A DNA stretch of 64,000 nucleotides from Hippopus hippopus (taxonomy: Eukaryota; Mollusca; Bivalvia; Cardiida; Cardiidae): positions 35,958,493 through 36,022,492 of the forward strand of contig OX328108.1 of NCBI GenBank assembly GCA_946811185.2, written 5' to 3'. The translations under genes and the position numbers were made by a program. Numbering within the stretch: the first letter of the stretch is position 1; each line of letters begins with the position of its first letter. The notes under the pieces are model-generated. The model did not search any database and had not been told where the DNA came from. It saw only the letters and a program-made list of their open reading frames with translations. Shown here one piece after another: positions 46,103 to 60,639 of the stretch.

Positions 46103-47140
46103 CATTGATACTTTAAATATGTTAAGATGATCAATGTACAGTGTAGAAACCCCAGAAAAGAAGAAAATAATGTCACAAGTGGCCAAAAAAGACTGAAAAC
46201 TCTTTCAGTAGCAACTGATTTCTATTGCATAAATCAAACAAAGGGAACTAAATTTTATTATTATTTTTTTTAATCTCTGTTTACCGTAACGAGAAACCCA
46301 GGTACATTGACTACTGTCTCATACGTGCCAGTTACGCACCCGCGAAACACGAAAAATCGACTTACGGCACATTCCATAGCAGACGACACCTCTTGCTTAA
46401 GTCAAATATAAGGATTTTTTTTTGTTCTTTTTTATCTTACTAGGGCCATTTTATTGACATTGATACTTTGAATATGCTCAGATGATCAATGTACAGTGTA
46501 GAAACCCCAGAAAATAATGTCACAAGTGGCCAAAAATGACTGAAAACTCTTTCAGTAGCAACTGATTTCTATTGCATAAATCAAACAAAGGGAACTAAAT
46601 TTTTACTTTTTTTGTAATCTCTTTTTACCGTTACAAGAAACCCAGTTACGTTGACTACTCTCTCATACGTGCCAGTTACGCACCCGGGAAAACACGAAAA
46701 ATCGACTTACGGCACATTCCATAGCAGACGACACCTGTTGCTTAAGTCAAATATAGGGAATTTTTGTTTCTTCTTTTTTATCTTACTAGGGCCATTTTAT
46801 TGGCATTGATACTTTGAATATGCTCAGATGATCAATGTACAGTGTAGAAACCCCAGAAGATAATGTCACAAGTGCCTAAAAAAGACTGAAAACTATTTCA
46901 GTAGCAACTGATTTCTATTGCATAAATCAAACAAAGGGAACTAAATTTTTATTATTTTTTTTTTAATCTCTTTTTATACCGTGACAAGAAATCCAGTTGC
47001 GTTCACTACCGTCTCATACGTGTCAGTTATGCGCGCGCGAAAACATGAAAAATCGACTTACGGCACATTCCATAGCAGACGACACCTGTTGCCTCAGTCA
47101 AATATAGGGAATTTTTTTTTTTTTCGTTTTCTCTTACTAG
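46103..47140 (+). repeat. S block 11: three S units between L11 and L12
   Basis: Units start near 46103, 46442 and 46791. The tail ending near 46785 reads ggaatttttgtttcttc, close to the ggatttttgtttcttc tail one unit before L11 (~44708) and L15 (~60250). The cassettes of L11, L12 and L15 thus share an upstream arrangement. The first unit has ggtacattgac, a variant of the post-L mark. Confidence 0.93.
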
Positions 47141-48141
47141 GGCCATTGAATTGGTTACGATGACTATCGCACCCATACGTGACCGTTACGTGCTGTGCAT
47201 AAAATCATAAAATCAACTAGGACACTTTCAGAGGCAATTGATACCTCTTGCACAAATCAAAGAAAGGTATACCAAATTCGTTTTCTTACCAAGGTCACGA
47301 AAAACATTGAACCAATTTTGGTGAACGTGAGAGTCGATTTTATGTTTAACCGCTGCGCAAAAACATTGATTCAGAAGCAACGGGTTGCTGTTGCATAAAC
47401 TTTTTCCAATAAGAAATCTTGTTCTTGTTTGAAGAATTTAGAAATAGGCCAATGAAATACAATAAGATTTAAGAATGACTAATAATAAAAATAGGTAAAA
47501 TAGATAAAATGGCAAAGTTGGGGATTCAACCTTTGACCATCAGGACCCAAAAAAGGTCTTGGTGCAGGGGTCAAACCCTCTTTGCGATTGAATAGGCTCA
47601 AATGACCCGAAGATTTAACATAGATATACAGAGATTTCCCCCCCCCTTCCAATCTGCCAATCAAATCTCAGGCCTCTATTAAATTATCCAATCACAGAAG
47701 CTTTTAGAAAATGAAAATGGCGTCCAATCAGCCAATCAAATCTCATCCCTCTCTTCAAATTATCCAATCAGAAAAGCTTTGGGAAATTCAATATTGCGCC
47801 CAATCAGCCAATCAAATTGCAGACACACCTACAGAATCATCCAATCAGAAAGCTTTGAGCCATTTGAAATGGCGCCCGAAAATATCGATAGAAAACAGTG
47901 AACAAGAATCGGCATAAAAGTGGATTTTAAGTCTTCTTTGAAGGCTGTTATGCAGTCCTTGGCAAACTGCCAGGCATGCACCCTCCAGGCATGCCAGATT
48001 TCACTGAAAATGGGCGAAAATTTAAGAACACAGGGTGACAGAAGATCTTGTTTTGGGGCCTTCTAGCACCTTGCAAGAGTGACTTCCCCTGATCTCTTGA
48101 TTCGATTTGCTTTTCTAATTCAGGCCAACTGCCATACTGTA
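47141..48141 (+). repeat. L unit copy 12
   Basis: 1001 bp. It has a 7-bp deletion in D near 47324-47335: gtgaacgtgagagtcgat replaces the longer gtgaccgtgtgagtcataagtcgat. The lost stretch lies between two agtc copies, as expected for slippage or short-homology deletion. Shares L11 variants; also aaaatgaaaatggcg, acacctacagaat and ttttggggcc. CCAAT block 47648-47874. Confidence 0.93.
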
Positions 48142-51100
48142 CATTGATACTTTAAATATGCTAAGATGATCAATGTACAGTGTAGAAACCCCAGAAAAGA
48201 AGAAAATAATGTCACAAGTGGCCAAAAAAGACTGAAAACTCTTTCAGTAGCAACTGATTTCTATTGCATAAATCAAACAAAGGGAACTAAATTTTATTAT
48301 TATTTTTTTTAATCTCTTTTTACCGTAACAAGAAACCCAGTTACATTCACTACCGTCTCATACGTGCCAGTTATGCACCCGAGAAAACACGAAAAATCGA
48401 CTTATGGCACATTCCATAGCAGACGACACCTCTTGCTTAAGTCAAATATAGGGAATTTTTTTTGTTCTTTTTTATCTTACTAGGGCCATTTTATTGGCAT
48501 TGATACTTTGAATATGCTCAGATGATCAATGTACAGTGTAGAAACCACAGAAAAGAAGAAAATAATGTCACAAGTGGCTGAAAAAGACTGAAAAGTCTTT
48601 CAGTAGCAACTGATTTCTATTGCATAAATCAAACAAAGGGAACTAAATTTTATTATTATTTTTTTTTTTAATCTCTTTTTACCTTAACAAGAAACCCAGT
48701 TACGTTGACTATCGTCTCATACGTGCCAGTTACGCACCCGCGAAAACATGAAAAATCGACTTACGGCACATTCCATAGCAGACGACACCTCTTGCTTAAG
48801 TCAAATATAGGGAATTTTTTTGTTCTTTTTTATGTTACTAGGGCCATTTTATTGGCATTGATACTTTGAATATGCTCAGATGATCAATGTACAGTGTAAA
48901 AACCCCAGAAGATAATGTCACAAGTGGCTGAAAAAGACTGAACACTCTTTCAGTAGCAACTGATTTCTATTGCATAAATCAAACAAAGGGAACTAAATTT
49001 TATTATTATTTTTTTTAATCTCTTTTTACTGTAACAAGAAACCCAGTTACGTTGACTACCATCTCATACATGCCAGTTATGCACCCGCGAAAACATGAAA
49101 AATCGAATTACGGCACATTCCATAGCAGACGACATCTGTTGCTTAAGGCAAATATAGGGAATTTTTTTTGTTCTTTTTTATCTTACTAGGGCCATTTTAT
49201 TGGCATTGATACTTTGAATATGCTCAGATGATCAATGTACAGTGTAGAAACCTCAGAAGATAATGTCACAAGTGGCTGAAAAAGACTGAAAACTCTTTCA
49301 GTACCAACTGATTTCTATTGCATAAATCAAACAAAGGGAACTAAATTTTATCATTTTTTTAATCTCTTTTTACCGTAACAAGAAACCCAGTTACATTGAC
49401 TACAGTCTCATACGTGCCAGTTATGCACCCGCGAAAACATGAAAAATCAACTTACGGCACATTCCATAGCAGACGAGACCTGTTGCTTAAGGCAAATATA
49501 GGGAATTTTTTTTTTTTCTTTTTTATCTTACTAGGGCCATTGAAATGGCATTGATACTTTGAATATGCTCAGACGATCAATGTACAGTGTAGAAACCCCA
49601 GAAGATAATGTCACAAGTGCCTAAAAAAGACTGAAAACTCTTTCAGTAGCAACTGATTTCTATTGCACAAATCAAACAAAGGGAACTAAATTTTTATTAT
49701 TTTTTTTTTAATCTCTTTTTATACCGTGACAAGAAATCCAGTTGCGTTGACTACCGTCCCATACGTGCCATTTATGCGCCCGCGAAAACATGAAAAATCA
49801 ACTTATGGCACATTCCATAGCAGACGACACCTCTTGCTTAAGTCAAATATAGGGAATTTTTGTTTCTTCTTTTTTATCTTACTAGGGCCATTTTATTGGC
49901 ATTGATACTTTGAATATGCTCAGATGATCAATGTACAGTGAAGAAACCCCAGAAGATAATGTCACAAGTGGCTGAAAAAGATTGAAAACTCTTTCAGTAG
50001 CAACTGATTTCTATTGCATAAATCAAACAAAGGGAACTAAATTTTATTATTTTTTTAATCTCTTTTTACCGTAACAAGAAACCCAGTTATGTTGACTACC
50101 GTCTCATACGTGCCAGTTATGCGCCCGCGAAAACATGAAAAATCGACTTACGGCACATTCCATAGCAGACGACACCTGTTGCTTTAGTCAAATATAGGGA
50201 ATTTTTTTTTCTTCTTTTTTATCTTACTAGGGCCATTGAAATGGTATTGATACTTTGAATATGCTAAGATTATTAATGTCCAGTGTAGAAACCCCAGAAG
50301 ATAATGTCACAAGTGCCTAAAAAAGACTGAAAACTCTTTCAGTAGCAACTGATTTCTATTGCCTAAATCAAACAAAGGGAACTAAATTTTTATTGTTTTT
50401 TTTTTTAATCTCTTTTTATACCGTGACAAGAAATCCAGTTGCGTTGACTACCGTCCCATACGTGCCAGTTATGCGCCCGCGAAAACATGAAAAATCGAAT
50501 TACGGCACATTCCATAGCAGACGACACCTGTTGCCTAAGTCAAATATAGGGAATTTTTTTTGTTCTTTTTTATCTTACTAGGCCCATTGCAATGGCATTG
50601 ATACTTTGAATATGCTCAGATGATCAATGTACAGTGTAGAAACCCCAGAAAAGAAGAAAATAATGTCACAAGTGGCCAAAAAAGACTGAAAACTCTTTCA
50701 ATGGCAACCGATTTCTATTGCATAAATCAAACAAAGGGAACTAAATTTTTACTTTTTTTGTAATCTCTTTTTACCGTAACAAGAAACCCAGTTACGTTGA
50801 CTACTCTCTCATACGTGCCAGTTACGCACCCGCGAAAACACGAAAAATCGACTTACGGCACATTCCATAGAAGACGACATCTCTTGCTTAAGTCAAATAT
50901 AGGGAATTTTTTTTGTTCTTTTTTATCTTACTAGGGCCATTTTATTGGCATTGATACTTTGAATATGCTCAGATGATCAATGTACAGTGTAGAAACCCCA
51001 GAAAATAAGAAAATAATGTCACAAGTGGCTGAAAAAGACTGAAAACTCTTTCAGTAGCAACTGATTTCTATTGCATAAATCAAACAAAGAGAACTAAATT

Positions 51101-51990
51101 TTTACTTTTTTTGTAATCTCTTTTTACGGTAACAAGAAACCCAGTTACGTTGACTACTCTCTCATACGTGCCAGTTACGCACCCGCGAAAACACGAAAAA
51201 TCGACTTATGGCACATTCCATAGCAGACGACATCTCTTGCTTAAGTCAAATATAGGGAATTTTTTTTTGTTCTTTTTTATCTTACTAGGGCCATTTTATT
51301 GGCATTGATACTTTGAATGTGCTCAGATGATCAATGTACAGTGTAGAAACCCCAGAAAATAAGAAAATAATGTCACAAGTGGCTGAAAAAGACTGAAAAC
51401 TCTCTCAGTAGCAACTGATTTCTATTGTATAAATCAAACAAAGGGAACTGAATTTTATTATTTTTTTAATCTCTTTTTATACCGTAACAAAAAACCCAGT
51501 TACGTTGACTACCGTCTCATACGTGCCAGTTATGTGCCTGCGAAAACATGAAAAATCGACTTAAGGCACATTCCATAGCAGACGAGACCTGTTGCTTAAG
51601 TGAAATATAGGGAATTTTTTTTTGTTCTTTTTTATCTTACTAGGGCCATTGAAATGGCATTGATACTTTGAATATGCTCAGATGATCAATGTACAGTGTA
51701 GAAACCCCAGAAGATAATGTCACAAGTGCCTAAAAAAGACTGAAAACTCTTTCAGTAGCAACTGATTTCTATTGCATAAATCAAACAAAGGGAACTAAAT
51801 TTTTATTATTTTTTTTTTAATCTCTTTTTACCGTAACAAGAAATCCAGTTACGTTGACTACTGTCTCATACGTGCCAGTTACGCACCCGCGAAAACACGA
51901 AAAATCGACTTACGGCACATTCCATAGCAGACGACACCTGTTGCCTAAGTCAAATATAGGGAATTTTTTTTTTTCGTTTTCTCTTACTAG
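48142..51990 (+). repeat. S block 12: eleven S units between L12 and L13
   Basis: Units start near 48142, 48483, 48840, 49190, 49534, 49885, 50231, 50580, 50934, 51289 and 51643. Two neighbouring units (~48840-49530) share ttaaggcaaatatag. The last unit is a mosaic: gtaac-type (aaatccagttacgttgactactg) but ending in the pre-L cgttttctc tail. This is one of two exceptions to the gtgac-before-L rule; the other is before L9. Confidence 0.93.
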
Positions 51991-52997
51991 GGCCATTGAA
52001 TTGGTTACGATGACTATCGCACCCATACGTGACCGTTACGTGCTGTGCATAAAATCATAAAATCAACTAGGACACTTTCGGAGGCAATTGATACCTGTTG
52101 CACAAATCAAAGAAAGGTAAACCAAATTCGTTTTCTTACCAAGGTCACGAAAAACATTGAACCGATTTTGGTGACTGTGTGAGTCATAAGTCGATTTTAT
52201 GTTTAACCGCTGCGCAAAAACATTGATTCAGAAGCAACGGGTTGCTGTTGCATAAACTTTTTCCAATAAGAAATCTTGTTCTTGTTTGAAGAATTTAGAA
52301 ATAGGCCAATGAAATACAATAAGATGTAAGAATGACTAATAATAAAAATAGGTAAAATAGATAAAATGGCAAAGTTAGGGATTCAACCTTTGACCATCAG
52401 GACCCAAAAAGGGTCTTGGTGCAGGGGTCAAACCCTCTTTGCGATTGAATAGGCTCAAATGACCCGAAGATTTAACATAGATATACAGAGATTTCCCCCC
52501 CCTTCCAATCTGCCAATCAAATCTCAGGCCTCTATTAAATTATCCAATCACAGAAGCTTTTAGAAAATCAAAATGGCGTCCAATCAGCCAATCAAATCTC
52601 ATCCCTCTCTTCAAATTATCCAATCAGAAAAGCTTTGAGAAATTCAATATTGCGCCCAATCAGCCAATCAAATTGCAGACACACCCACAGAATCATCCAA
52701 TCAGAAAGCTTTGAGCCATTTGAAATGGCGCCCGAAAATATCGATAAAAAACAGCTAACAAGAATCGGCATAAAAGTGGATTTTAAGTCTTCTTTGAAGG
52801 CTGTTATGCAGTCCTTGGCAAACTGCCAGGCATGCACCCTCCACACATGCCAGATTTCACTGAAAATGGGCGAAAATTTAAGAAAACAGGGTAACAGAAG
52901 ACCTTGTTTTGGTGCCTTCTAGCACCTTGCAAGAGTGACTTCCCCTGATCTCTTGATTCGATTTGCTTTTCTAATTCAGGCCAACTGCCATACTGTA
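51991..52997 (+). repeat. L unit copy 13
   Basis: 1007 bp. Shares with L15 the variants gataaaaaacag, cagggtaacag and ttgatattttaaatatg (just past its end). It shares agctttgagaaattc with L14-L16. Private points: attgaaccgattttgg, aaaaagggtc and cagctaacaag. CCAAT block 52504-52730. Confidence 0.93.
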
Positions 52998-55900
52998 CAT
53001 TGATATTTTAAATATGCTAAGATGATCAATGTACAGTGTAGAAACCCCAGAAAAGAAGAAAATAATGTCACAAGTGGCCAAAAAAGACTGAAAACTCTTT
53101 CAGTAGCAACTGATTTCTATTGCATAAATCAAACAAAGGGAACTAAATTTTATTATTATTTTTTTTAATCTCTTTTTACCGTAACAAGAAACGCAGTTAC
53201 ATTCACTACCGTCTCATACGTGCAAGTTATGCACCCGCGAAAACACGAAAAATCGACCTACGGCACATTCCATAGCAGACGACACCTGTTGCTTAAGTCA
53301 AATATAGGGATTTTTTTTTTGTTCTCTTTTATCATACTAGGGCCACTTTATTGGCATTGATACTTTGAATATGCTCAGATGATCAATGTACAGTGTAGAA
53401 ACCCCAGAAGATAATGTCACAAGTGCCTAAAAAAGACTGAAAACTCTTTCAGTAGCAAATGATTTCTATTGCATAAATCAAACAAAGGGAATTAAATTTT
53501 ATTATTTTTTTAATCTCTTTTTACCGTAACAAGAAACCCAGTTACGTTGACTACCGTCTCATACGTGCCAGTTATGCGCCCGCGAAAACACGAAAAATCG
53601 AATTACGGCACATTCCATAGCAGACGACACCTGTTGCTTAAGTCAAATATAGGGAATTTTTTTTTGTTCTTTTTTATCTTACTAGGGCCATTGAAATGGC
53701 ATTGATACTTTGAATATGCTCAGATGATCAATGTACAGTGTAGAAACCCCAGCAGATAATGTCACAAGTGCCTAAAAAAGACTGAAAACTCTCTCAGTAG
53801 CAACTGATTTCTATTGCATAAATCAAACAAAGGGAACTAAATTTTTACTTTTTTTTAATCTCTTTTTACCATAACAAGAAACCCAGTTACGTTGACTACC
53901 GTCTCATACGTGCCAGTTACGCACCCGCGAAAACACGAAAAATCGACTTACGGCACATTCCATAGCAGACGACACCTCTTGCTTAAGTCAAATATAGGGA
54001 ATTTTTTTTTTGTGCTTTTTTATCTTACTAGGGCCATTTTATTGGCATTGATACTTTGAATATGCTCAGATGATCAATGTACAGTGTAGAAACCCCAGAA
54101 AATAATGTCACAAGTGGCTGAAAAAGACTGAAAACTCTTTCAGTAGCAACTGATTTGTATTGCATAAATCAAGCAAAGGGAACTAAATTTTATTATTTTT
54201 TTAATCTCTTTTTACCGTAACAAGAAACCCAGTTACGTTGACTACCGTCTCATACGTGCCAGTTATGCACCCGTGAAAACATGAAAAATCGACTTACGGC
54301 ACATTCCATAGCAGACGACACCTCTTGCTTAAGTCAAATATAGGGAATTTTTTTTGTTCTTTTTTATCTTACTAGGGCCATTGAAATGGCATTGATACTT
54401 TGAATATGCTCAGATGATCAATTTACAGTGTATAAACCCCAGAAGATAATGTAACAAGTACCTAAAAAAGACTGAAAACTCTTTCAGTAGCCACTGATTT
54501 CTATTGCATAAATCAAACAAAGGGAACTAAATTTTTATTAATTTTTCTTTTAATCTCTTTTTATACCGTGACAAGAAATCCAGTTGCGTTCACTACCATC
54601 CCATACGTGCCAGTTATGCGCCCGCGAAAACATGAAAAATCGACTTACGGCACATTCCATAGCAGACGACACCTGTTGCCTAATTCAAATATAGGGAATT
54701 TTTTTTGTTCTTTTTTATCTTGCTAGGCCCATTGAAATGGCATTGATAGTTTGAATATGCTCAGATGATCAATGTATAGTGTAGAAACCCCAGAAAAGAA
54801 GAAAATAATGTCACAAGTGGCCAAAAAAGACTGAAAACTCTTTCAGTAGCAACTGATTTCTATTGCATAAATCAAACAAAGGGAACTAAATTTTATTATT
54901 TTTTTAATCTCTTTTTACCGTAACAAGAAACCCAGTTACGTTGACTACCGTCTCATACGTGCCAGTTACGCACCCGCGAAAACACGAAAAATCGACTTAC
55001 GGCACATTCCATAGCAGACGACACCTGTTGCTTAAGTCAAATATAGGGAATTTTTTTTGTTCTTTTTTATCTTACTAGGGCCATTTTATTGGCATTGATA
55101 CTTTGAATATGCTCAGATGATCAATGTACAGTGTAGAAACCCCAGAAGATAATGTCACAAGTGGCTGAAAAAGATTTAAAACTCTTTCAGTAGCAACTGA
55201 TTTCTATTGCATAAATGAAACAAAGGGAACTAAATTTTAGTATTTTTTTAATCTCTTTTTACCGTAACAAGAAACCCAGTTACGTTGTCAACCGTCTCAT
55301 ACGTGCCAGTTATGCGCCCGCGAAAACACGAAAAATCGACTTACAGCACATTCCATAGCAGACGACAACTGTTGCTTAAATCAAATATAGGGAATTTTTT
55401 TTTGTTCTTTTTTATTTTACTAGGGCCATTGAAATGGCATTGATACTTTGAATATGCTCAGATGATCAATGTACAGTGTAGAAACCCCAGAAGATAATGT
55501 CACAAGTGGCTGAAAAAGAATGAAAACTCTTTCAGTAGCAACTGATTTCTATTGCATAAATCAAACAAAGGGAACTAAATTTTTATTATTATTTTTTTTA
55601 ATCTCTTTTTACCATAACAAGAAACCCAGTTAGGTTGACTACCGTCTCATACGTGCCAGTTACGCACCCGCGAAAACATGAAAAATCGACTTACGGCACA
55701 TTCCATAGCAGACGACACCTGTTGCTTAAGTCAAATATAGGGAATTTTTTTTATTCTTTTTTATCTTACTAGGGCCATTTTATTAGCATTGATACTTTGA
55801 ATATGCTCAGATGATCAATGTACAGTGTAGAAACCCCAGAAAATAAGAAAATAATGTCACAAGTGGCTGAAAAAGACTGAAAACTCTTTCAGTAGCAACT

Positions 55901-58227
55901 GATTTCTATTGCATAAATCAAACAAAGGGAACTAAATTTTTATTATTTTTATTTTAATCTCTTTTTATACCGTGACAAGAAATCCAGTTGCGTTGACTAC
56001 CGTCCCATACGTGCCAGTTATGCGCCCGCGAAAACACGAAAAATCGACTTACAGCACATTCCATAGCAGACGACACCTCTTGCTTAAGTCAAATATAGGG
56101 AATTTTTTTTGTTCTTTTTTTTATCTTACTAGGGCCATTTTATTGGCATTGATACTTTGAATATGCTCAGATAATCAATTTACAGTGTAGAAACCCCAGA
56201 AAATAATGTCACAAGTGGCTGAAAAAGACTGAAAAATCTTTCAGTAGCAATTGATTTCTATTGCATAAATCAAACAAAGGGAACTAAATTTTTATTATTT
56301 TTTTTTTAATCTCTTTTTACCGTAACAAAAAACCCAGTTACGTTGACTACCGTCTCATACGTGCCAGTTACGCACCCGCGAAAACATGAAAAATCGACTT
56401 ACGGCACATTCCATAGCCGACGACACCTCTTGCTTAAGTCAAATATAGGGAATTTTTTTTGTTCTTTTTTATCTTACTAGGGCCATTTTATTGGCATTGA
56501 TACTTTGAATATGCTCAGATGATCAATGTACAGTGTAGAAACCCCAGAAGATAATGTCACAAGTGGCTGAAAAACATTGAAAACTCTTTCAGTAGCAACT
56601 GATTTCTATTGCATAAATCAAACAAAGGGAACTAAATTTTATTATTTTTTTAATCTCTTTTTACCGTAACAAGAAACCGAGTTAAGTTGACTACCGTCCC
56701 ATACGTGCCAATTATGCACCCGCGAAAACACGAAAAATCGACTTACGGCACATTCCATAGCAGACGACACCTGTTGCTTAAGTCAAATATAGGGAATTTT
56801 TTTTTGTTCTTTTTTATCTTACTAGGGCCATTGAAATGGCATTGATACTTTAAATATGCTCAGATGATCAATGTACAGTGTAGAAACCCCAGAAAAGAAG
56901 AAAATAATGTCACAAGTGGCCAAAAAAGACTGAAAACTCTTTCAGTAGCAACTGTTTTCTATTGCATAAATCAAACAAAGGGAACTAAAGTTTTACTTTT
57001 TTGTAATCTCTTTTTACCGTAACAAGAAACCCAATTACGTTGACTACTGTCTCATACGTGCCAGTTACGCACCCGCGAAAACATGAAAAATCGACTTACG
57101 GCACATTCCATAGCAGACGACACCTCTTGCTTAAGTCAAATATAGGGAATTTTTTTTGTTCTTTTTTATCTTACTAGGGCCATTTTATTGGCATTGATAC
57201 TTTGAATATGCTCAGATGATCAATGTACAGTGTAGAAACCCCAGAAAATAAGAAAATAATGTCACAAGTGGCTGAAAAAGACTGAAAACTCTTTCAGTAG
57301 CAACTGATTTCTATTGCATAAATCAAACAAAGGGAACTAAATTTGTATTATTTTTTTTTTAATCTCTTTTTACCGTAACAAGAAACCCAGTTACGTTGAC
57401 TACCGTCTCATACGTGCCAGTTACGCACCCGCGAAAACACGAAAAATCGACTTACGGCACATTCCATAGCAGACGACACCTGTTGCCTAAGTCAAATATA
57501 GGGAATTTTTTTTGTTCTATTTTATCTTACTAGGGTCATTTTATTGGCATTGATACGTTGAATATGCTCAGATGATCAATGTACAGTGTAGAAACCCCAG
57601 AAGAAAATGTCACAAGTGGCTGAAAAAGACTGAAAACGCTTTCAGTAGCAACTGATTTCTATTGCATAAATCAAACAAAGGGAACTAAATTATATTATTT
57701 TTTTAATCTCTTTTTACCGCAACAAGAAACACAGTTACGTTGACTACCGTCTCATACGTGCCAGTTATGCGCCCGCGAAAACATGAAAAATCGACTTACG
57801 GCACATTCCATAGCAGACGACACCTGTTGCTTAAGTCAAATATAGGGAATTTATTTTTGTTCTTTTTTATTTTACTAGGGCCATTGAAATGGCATTGATA
57901 CTTTGAATATGCTCAGATGATCAATGTACAGTGTAGAAACCCCAGAAGATAATGTCACAAGTGTCCAAAAAAGACTGAAAACTCTTTCAGTAGCAACTGA
58001 TTTCTATTGCATAAATAAAACAAAGGGAACTAAATTTTTATTATTTTTTTTTTAATCTCTTTTTATACCGTGACAAGAAATCCAGTTGCGTTGACTACCG
58101 TCCCATACGTGCCAGTTATGTGCACGCGAAAACATGAAAAATCGACTTACGGCACATTCCATAGCAGACGACACCTGTTGCCTAAGTCAAATATAGGAAA
58201 ATGTTTTTTTTCGTTTTCTCTTACTAG
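52998..58227 (+). repeat. S block 13: fifteen S units between L13 and L14
   Basis: Units start near 52998, 53341, 53686, 54032, 54374, 54728, 55079, 55423, 55772, 56132, 56481, 56824, 57177, 57533 and 57879. The first five carry rare variants also found after L15: gaaacgcag, gtgcaagttatg, tatcatactag, gccactttattgg, ggaattaaat, tgtgctttttt, gatttgtattg, atcaagcaaagg, gtgtataaac and aagtacc. In that partner one unit is missing. Confidence 0.93.
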
Positions 58228-59234
58228 GGCCATTGAATTGGTTACGTTGACTATCGCACCCATACGTGACCGTTACGTGCTGTGCATAAAATCATAAAAT
58301 CAACTAGGACACTTTCGGAGGCAACTGATACCTGTTGCACAAATCAAAGAAAGGTAAACCAAATTCGTTTTCTTACCAAGGTCACGAAAAACATTGAACC
58401 AATTTTGGTGACTGTGTGAGTCATAAGTCGATTTTATGTTTAACCGCTGCGCAAAAACATTGATTCAGAAGCAACGGGTTGCTGTTGCATAAACTTTTTC
58501 CAATAAGAAATCTTGTTCTTGTTTGAAGAATTTAGAAATAGGCCAATGAAATACAATAAGATGTAAGAATGACTAATAATAAAAATAGGTAAAATAGATA
58601 AAATGGCAAAGTTAGGGATTCAACCTTTGACCATCAGGACCCAAAAAAGTTCTTGGTGCAGGGGTCAAACCCTCTTTGCGATTGAATAGGCTCAAATGAC
58701 CCGAAGATTTAACATAGATATACAGAGATTCCCCCCCCCTTCCAATCTGCCAATCAAATCTCAGGCCTCTATTAAATTATCCAATCACAGAAGCTTTTAG
58801 AAAATCAAAATGGCATCCAATCCGCCAATCAAATCTCATCCCTCTCTTCAAATTATCCAATCATAAAAGCTTTGAGAAATTCAATATTGCGCCCAATCAG
58901 CCAATCAAATTGCAGACACACCCACAGAATCATCCAATCAAAAACCTTTGAGCCATTTGAAATGGCGCCCGAAAATATCGATAGAAAACAGTGAACAAGA
59001 ATCGGCATAAAAGTGGATTTTAAGTCTTCTTTGAAGGCTGTTATGCAGTCCTTGGCAAACTGCCAGGCATGCACCCTCCACACATGCCAGATTTCACTGA
59101 AAATGGGCGAAAATTTAAGAAAACAGGGTGACAGAAGATCTTGTTTTGGTGCCTTCTAGCACCTTGCAAGAGTGACTTCCGCTGATCTCTTGATTCGATT
59201 TGCTTTTCTAATTCAGGCCAACTGCCATACTGTA
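58228..59234 (+). repeat. L unit copy 14
   Basis: 1007 bp. Private points: ggttacgttgac, aaaaaagttcttgg (breaks the inner stem), atggcatccaatccgccaatc, caatcataaaagc, caatcaaaaacc, acttccgctgatc and an end reading gtacattaatac (weaker 3' dyad). CCAAT block 58741-58967. Confidence 0.93.
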
Positions 59235-60639
59235 CATTAATACTTTAAATATGCTAAGATGATCAATGTACAGTGTAGAAACCCCAGAAAAGAAGAAAAT
59301 AATGTCACAAGTGGCCAAAAAAGACTGAAAACTCTTTCAGTAGCAACTGATTTCTATTGCATAAATCAAACAAAGGGAACTAAATTTTATTATTATTTTT
59401 TTTAATCTCTTTTTACCGTAACAAGAAACCCAGTTACGTTGACTACTGTCTCATACGTGCCAGTTACGCACCCGCGAAAACATGAAAAATCGACTTACGG
59501 CACATTCCATAGCAGACGACACCTGTTGCTTAAGTCAAATATAGGGAATTTTTTTTGTTCTTTTTTATCTTACTAGGGCCATTTTATTGGCATTGATACT
59601 TTGAATATGCTCAGATGATCAATGTACAGTGTAGAAACCCCAGAAAATAATGTCACAAGTGGCTGAAAAAGACTGAAAACTCTTTCAGTAGCAACTGATT
59701 TCTATTGCATACATCAAACAAAGGGAACTAAATTTTTATTATTATTTTTTTTAATCTCTTTTTATACCGTGACAAGAAATCCAGTTGCGTTGAGTACCGT
59801 CCCATACGTGCCAGTTATGCGCCCGCGAAAACATGAAAAATCGACTTACGGCACATTCCATAGCAGACGACACTTGTTGCCTAAGTCAAATATAGGGAAT
59901 TTTTTTTGTTCTTTTTTATCTTACTAGGCCCATTGAAATGGCATTGATACTTTGAATATGCTCAGATGATCAATGTACAGTGTAGAAACCCCAGAAAATA
60001 AGAAAATAATGTCACAAGTGGCCAAAAAAGACTGAAAACTCTTTCAGTAGCAACTGATTTGTATTGCATAAATCAAACAAAGGGAACTAAATTTTTACTT
60101 TTTTTATAATCTCTTTTTACCGTAACAAGAAACCCAGTTACGTTGACTACTCTCTCATACGTGCCAGTTACGCACCCGGGAAAACACGAAAAATCGACTT
60201 ACGGCACATGCCATAGCAGACTACACCTCTTGCTTAAGTCAAATATAGGGATTTTTGTTTCTTCTTTTTTATCTTACTAGGGCCATTTTATTGGCATTGA
60301 TACTTTGAATATGCTCAGATGATCAATGTACAGTGTAGAAAAACCAGAAAGTAAGAAAATAATGTCACAAGTGGCTGAAAAAGACTGAAAACACTTTCAG
60401 TAGCAACTGATTTCTATTGCATAAATCAAACAAAGGGAACTAAATTTTTATTATTTTTTTTTTAATCTCTTTTTATGCCGTGACAAGAAATCCAGTTGCG
60501 TTGACTACCGTCTCATACGTGCCAGTTATGCGCCCGCGAAAACATGAAAAATCGACTTACGGCACATTCCATAGCAGACGACACCTGTTGCCTAAGTCAA
60601 ATATAGGGAAATTTTTTTTTTTTCGTTTTCTCTTACTAG
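59235..60639 (+). repeat. S block 14: four S units between L14 and L15
   Basis: Units start near 59235, 59575, 59927 and 60281. The first lacks the post-L gttacattcac mark and has gttacgttgactactg. The third ends in ggatttttgtttcttc, the arrangement shared with L11 and L12. The fourth is gtgac-type (atgccgtgac) with the pre-L tail. Confidence 0.93.
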
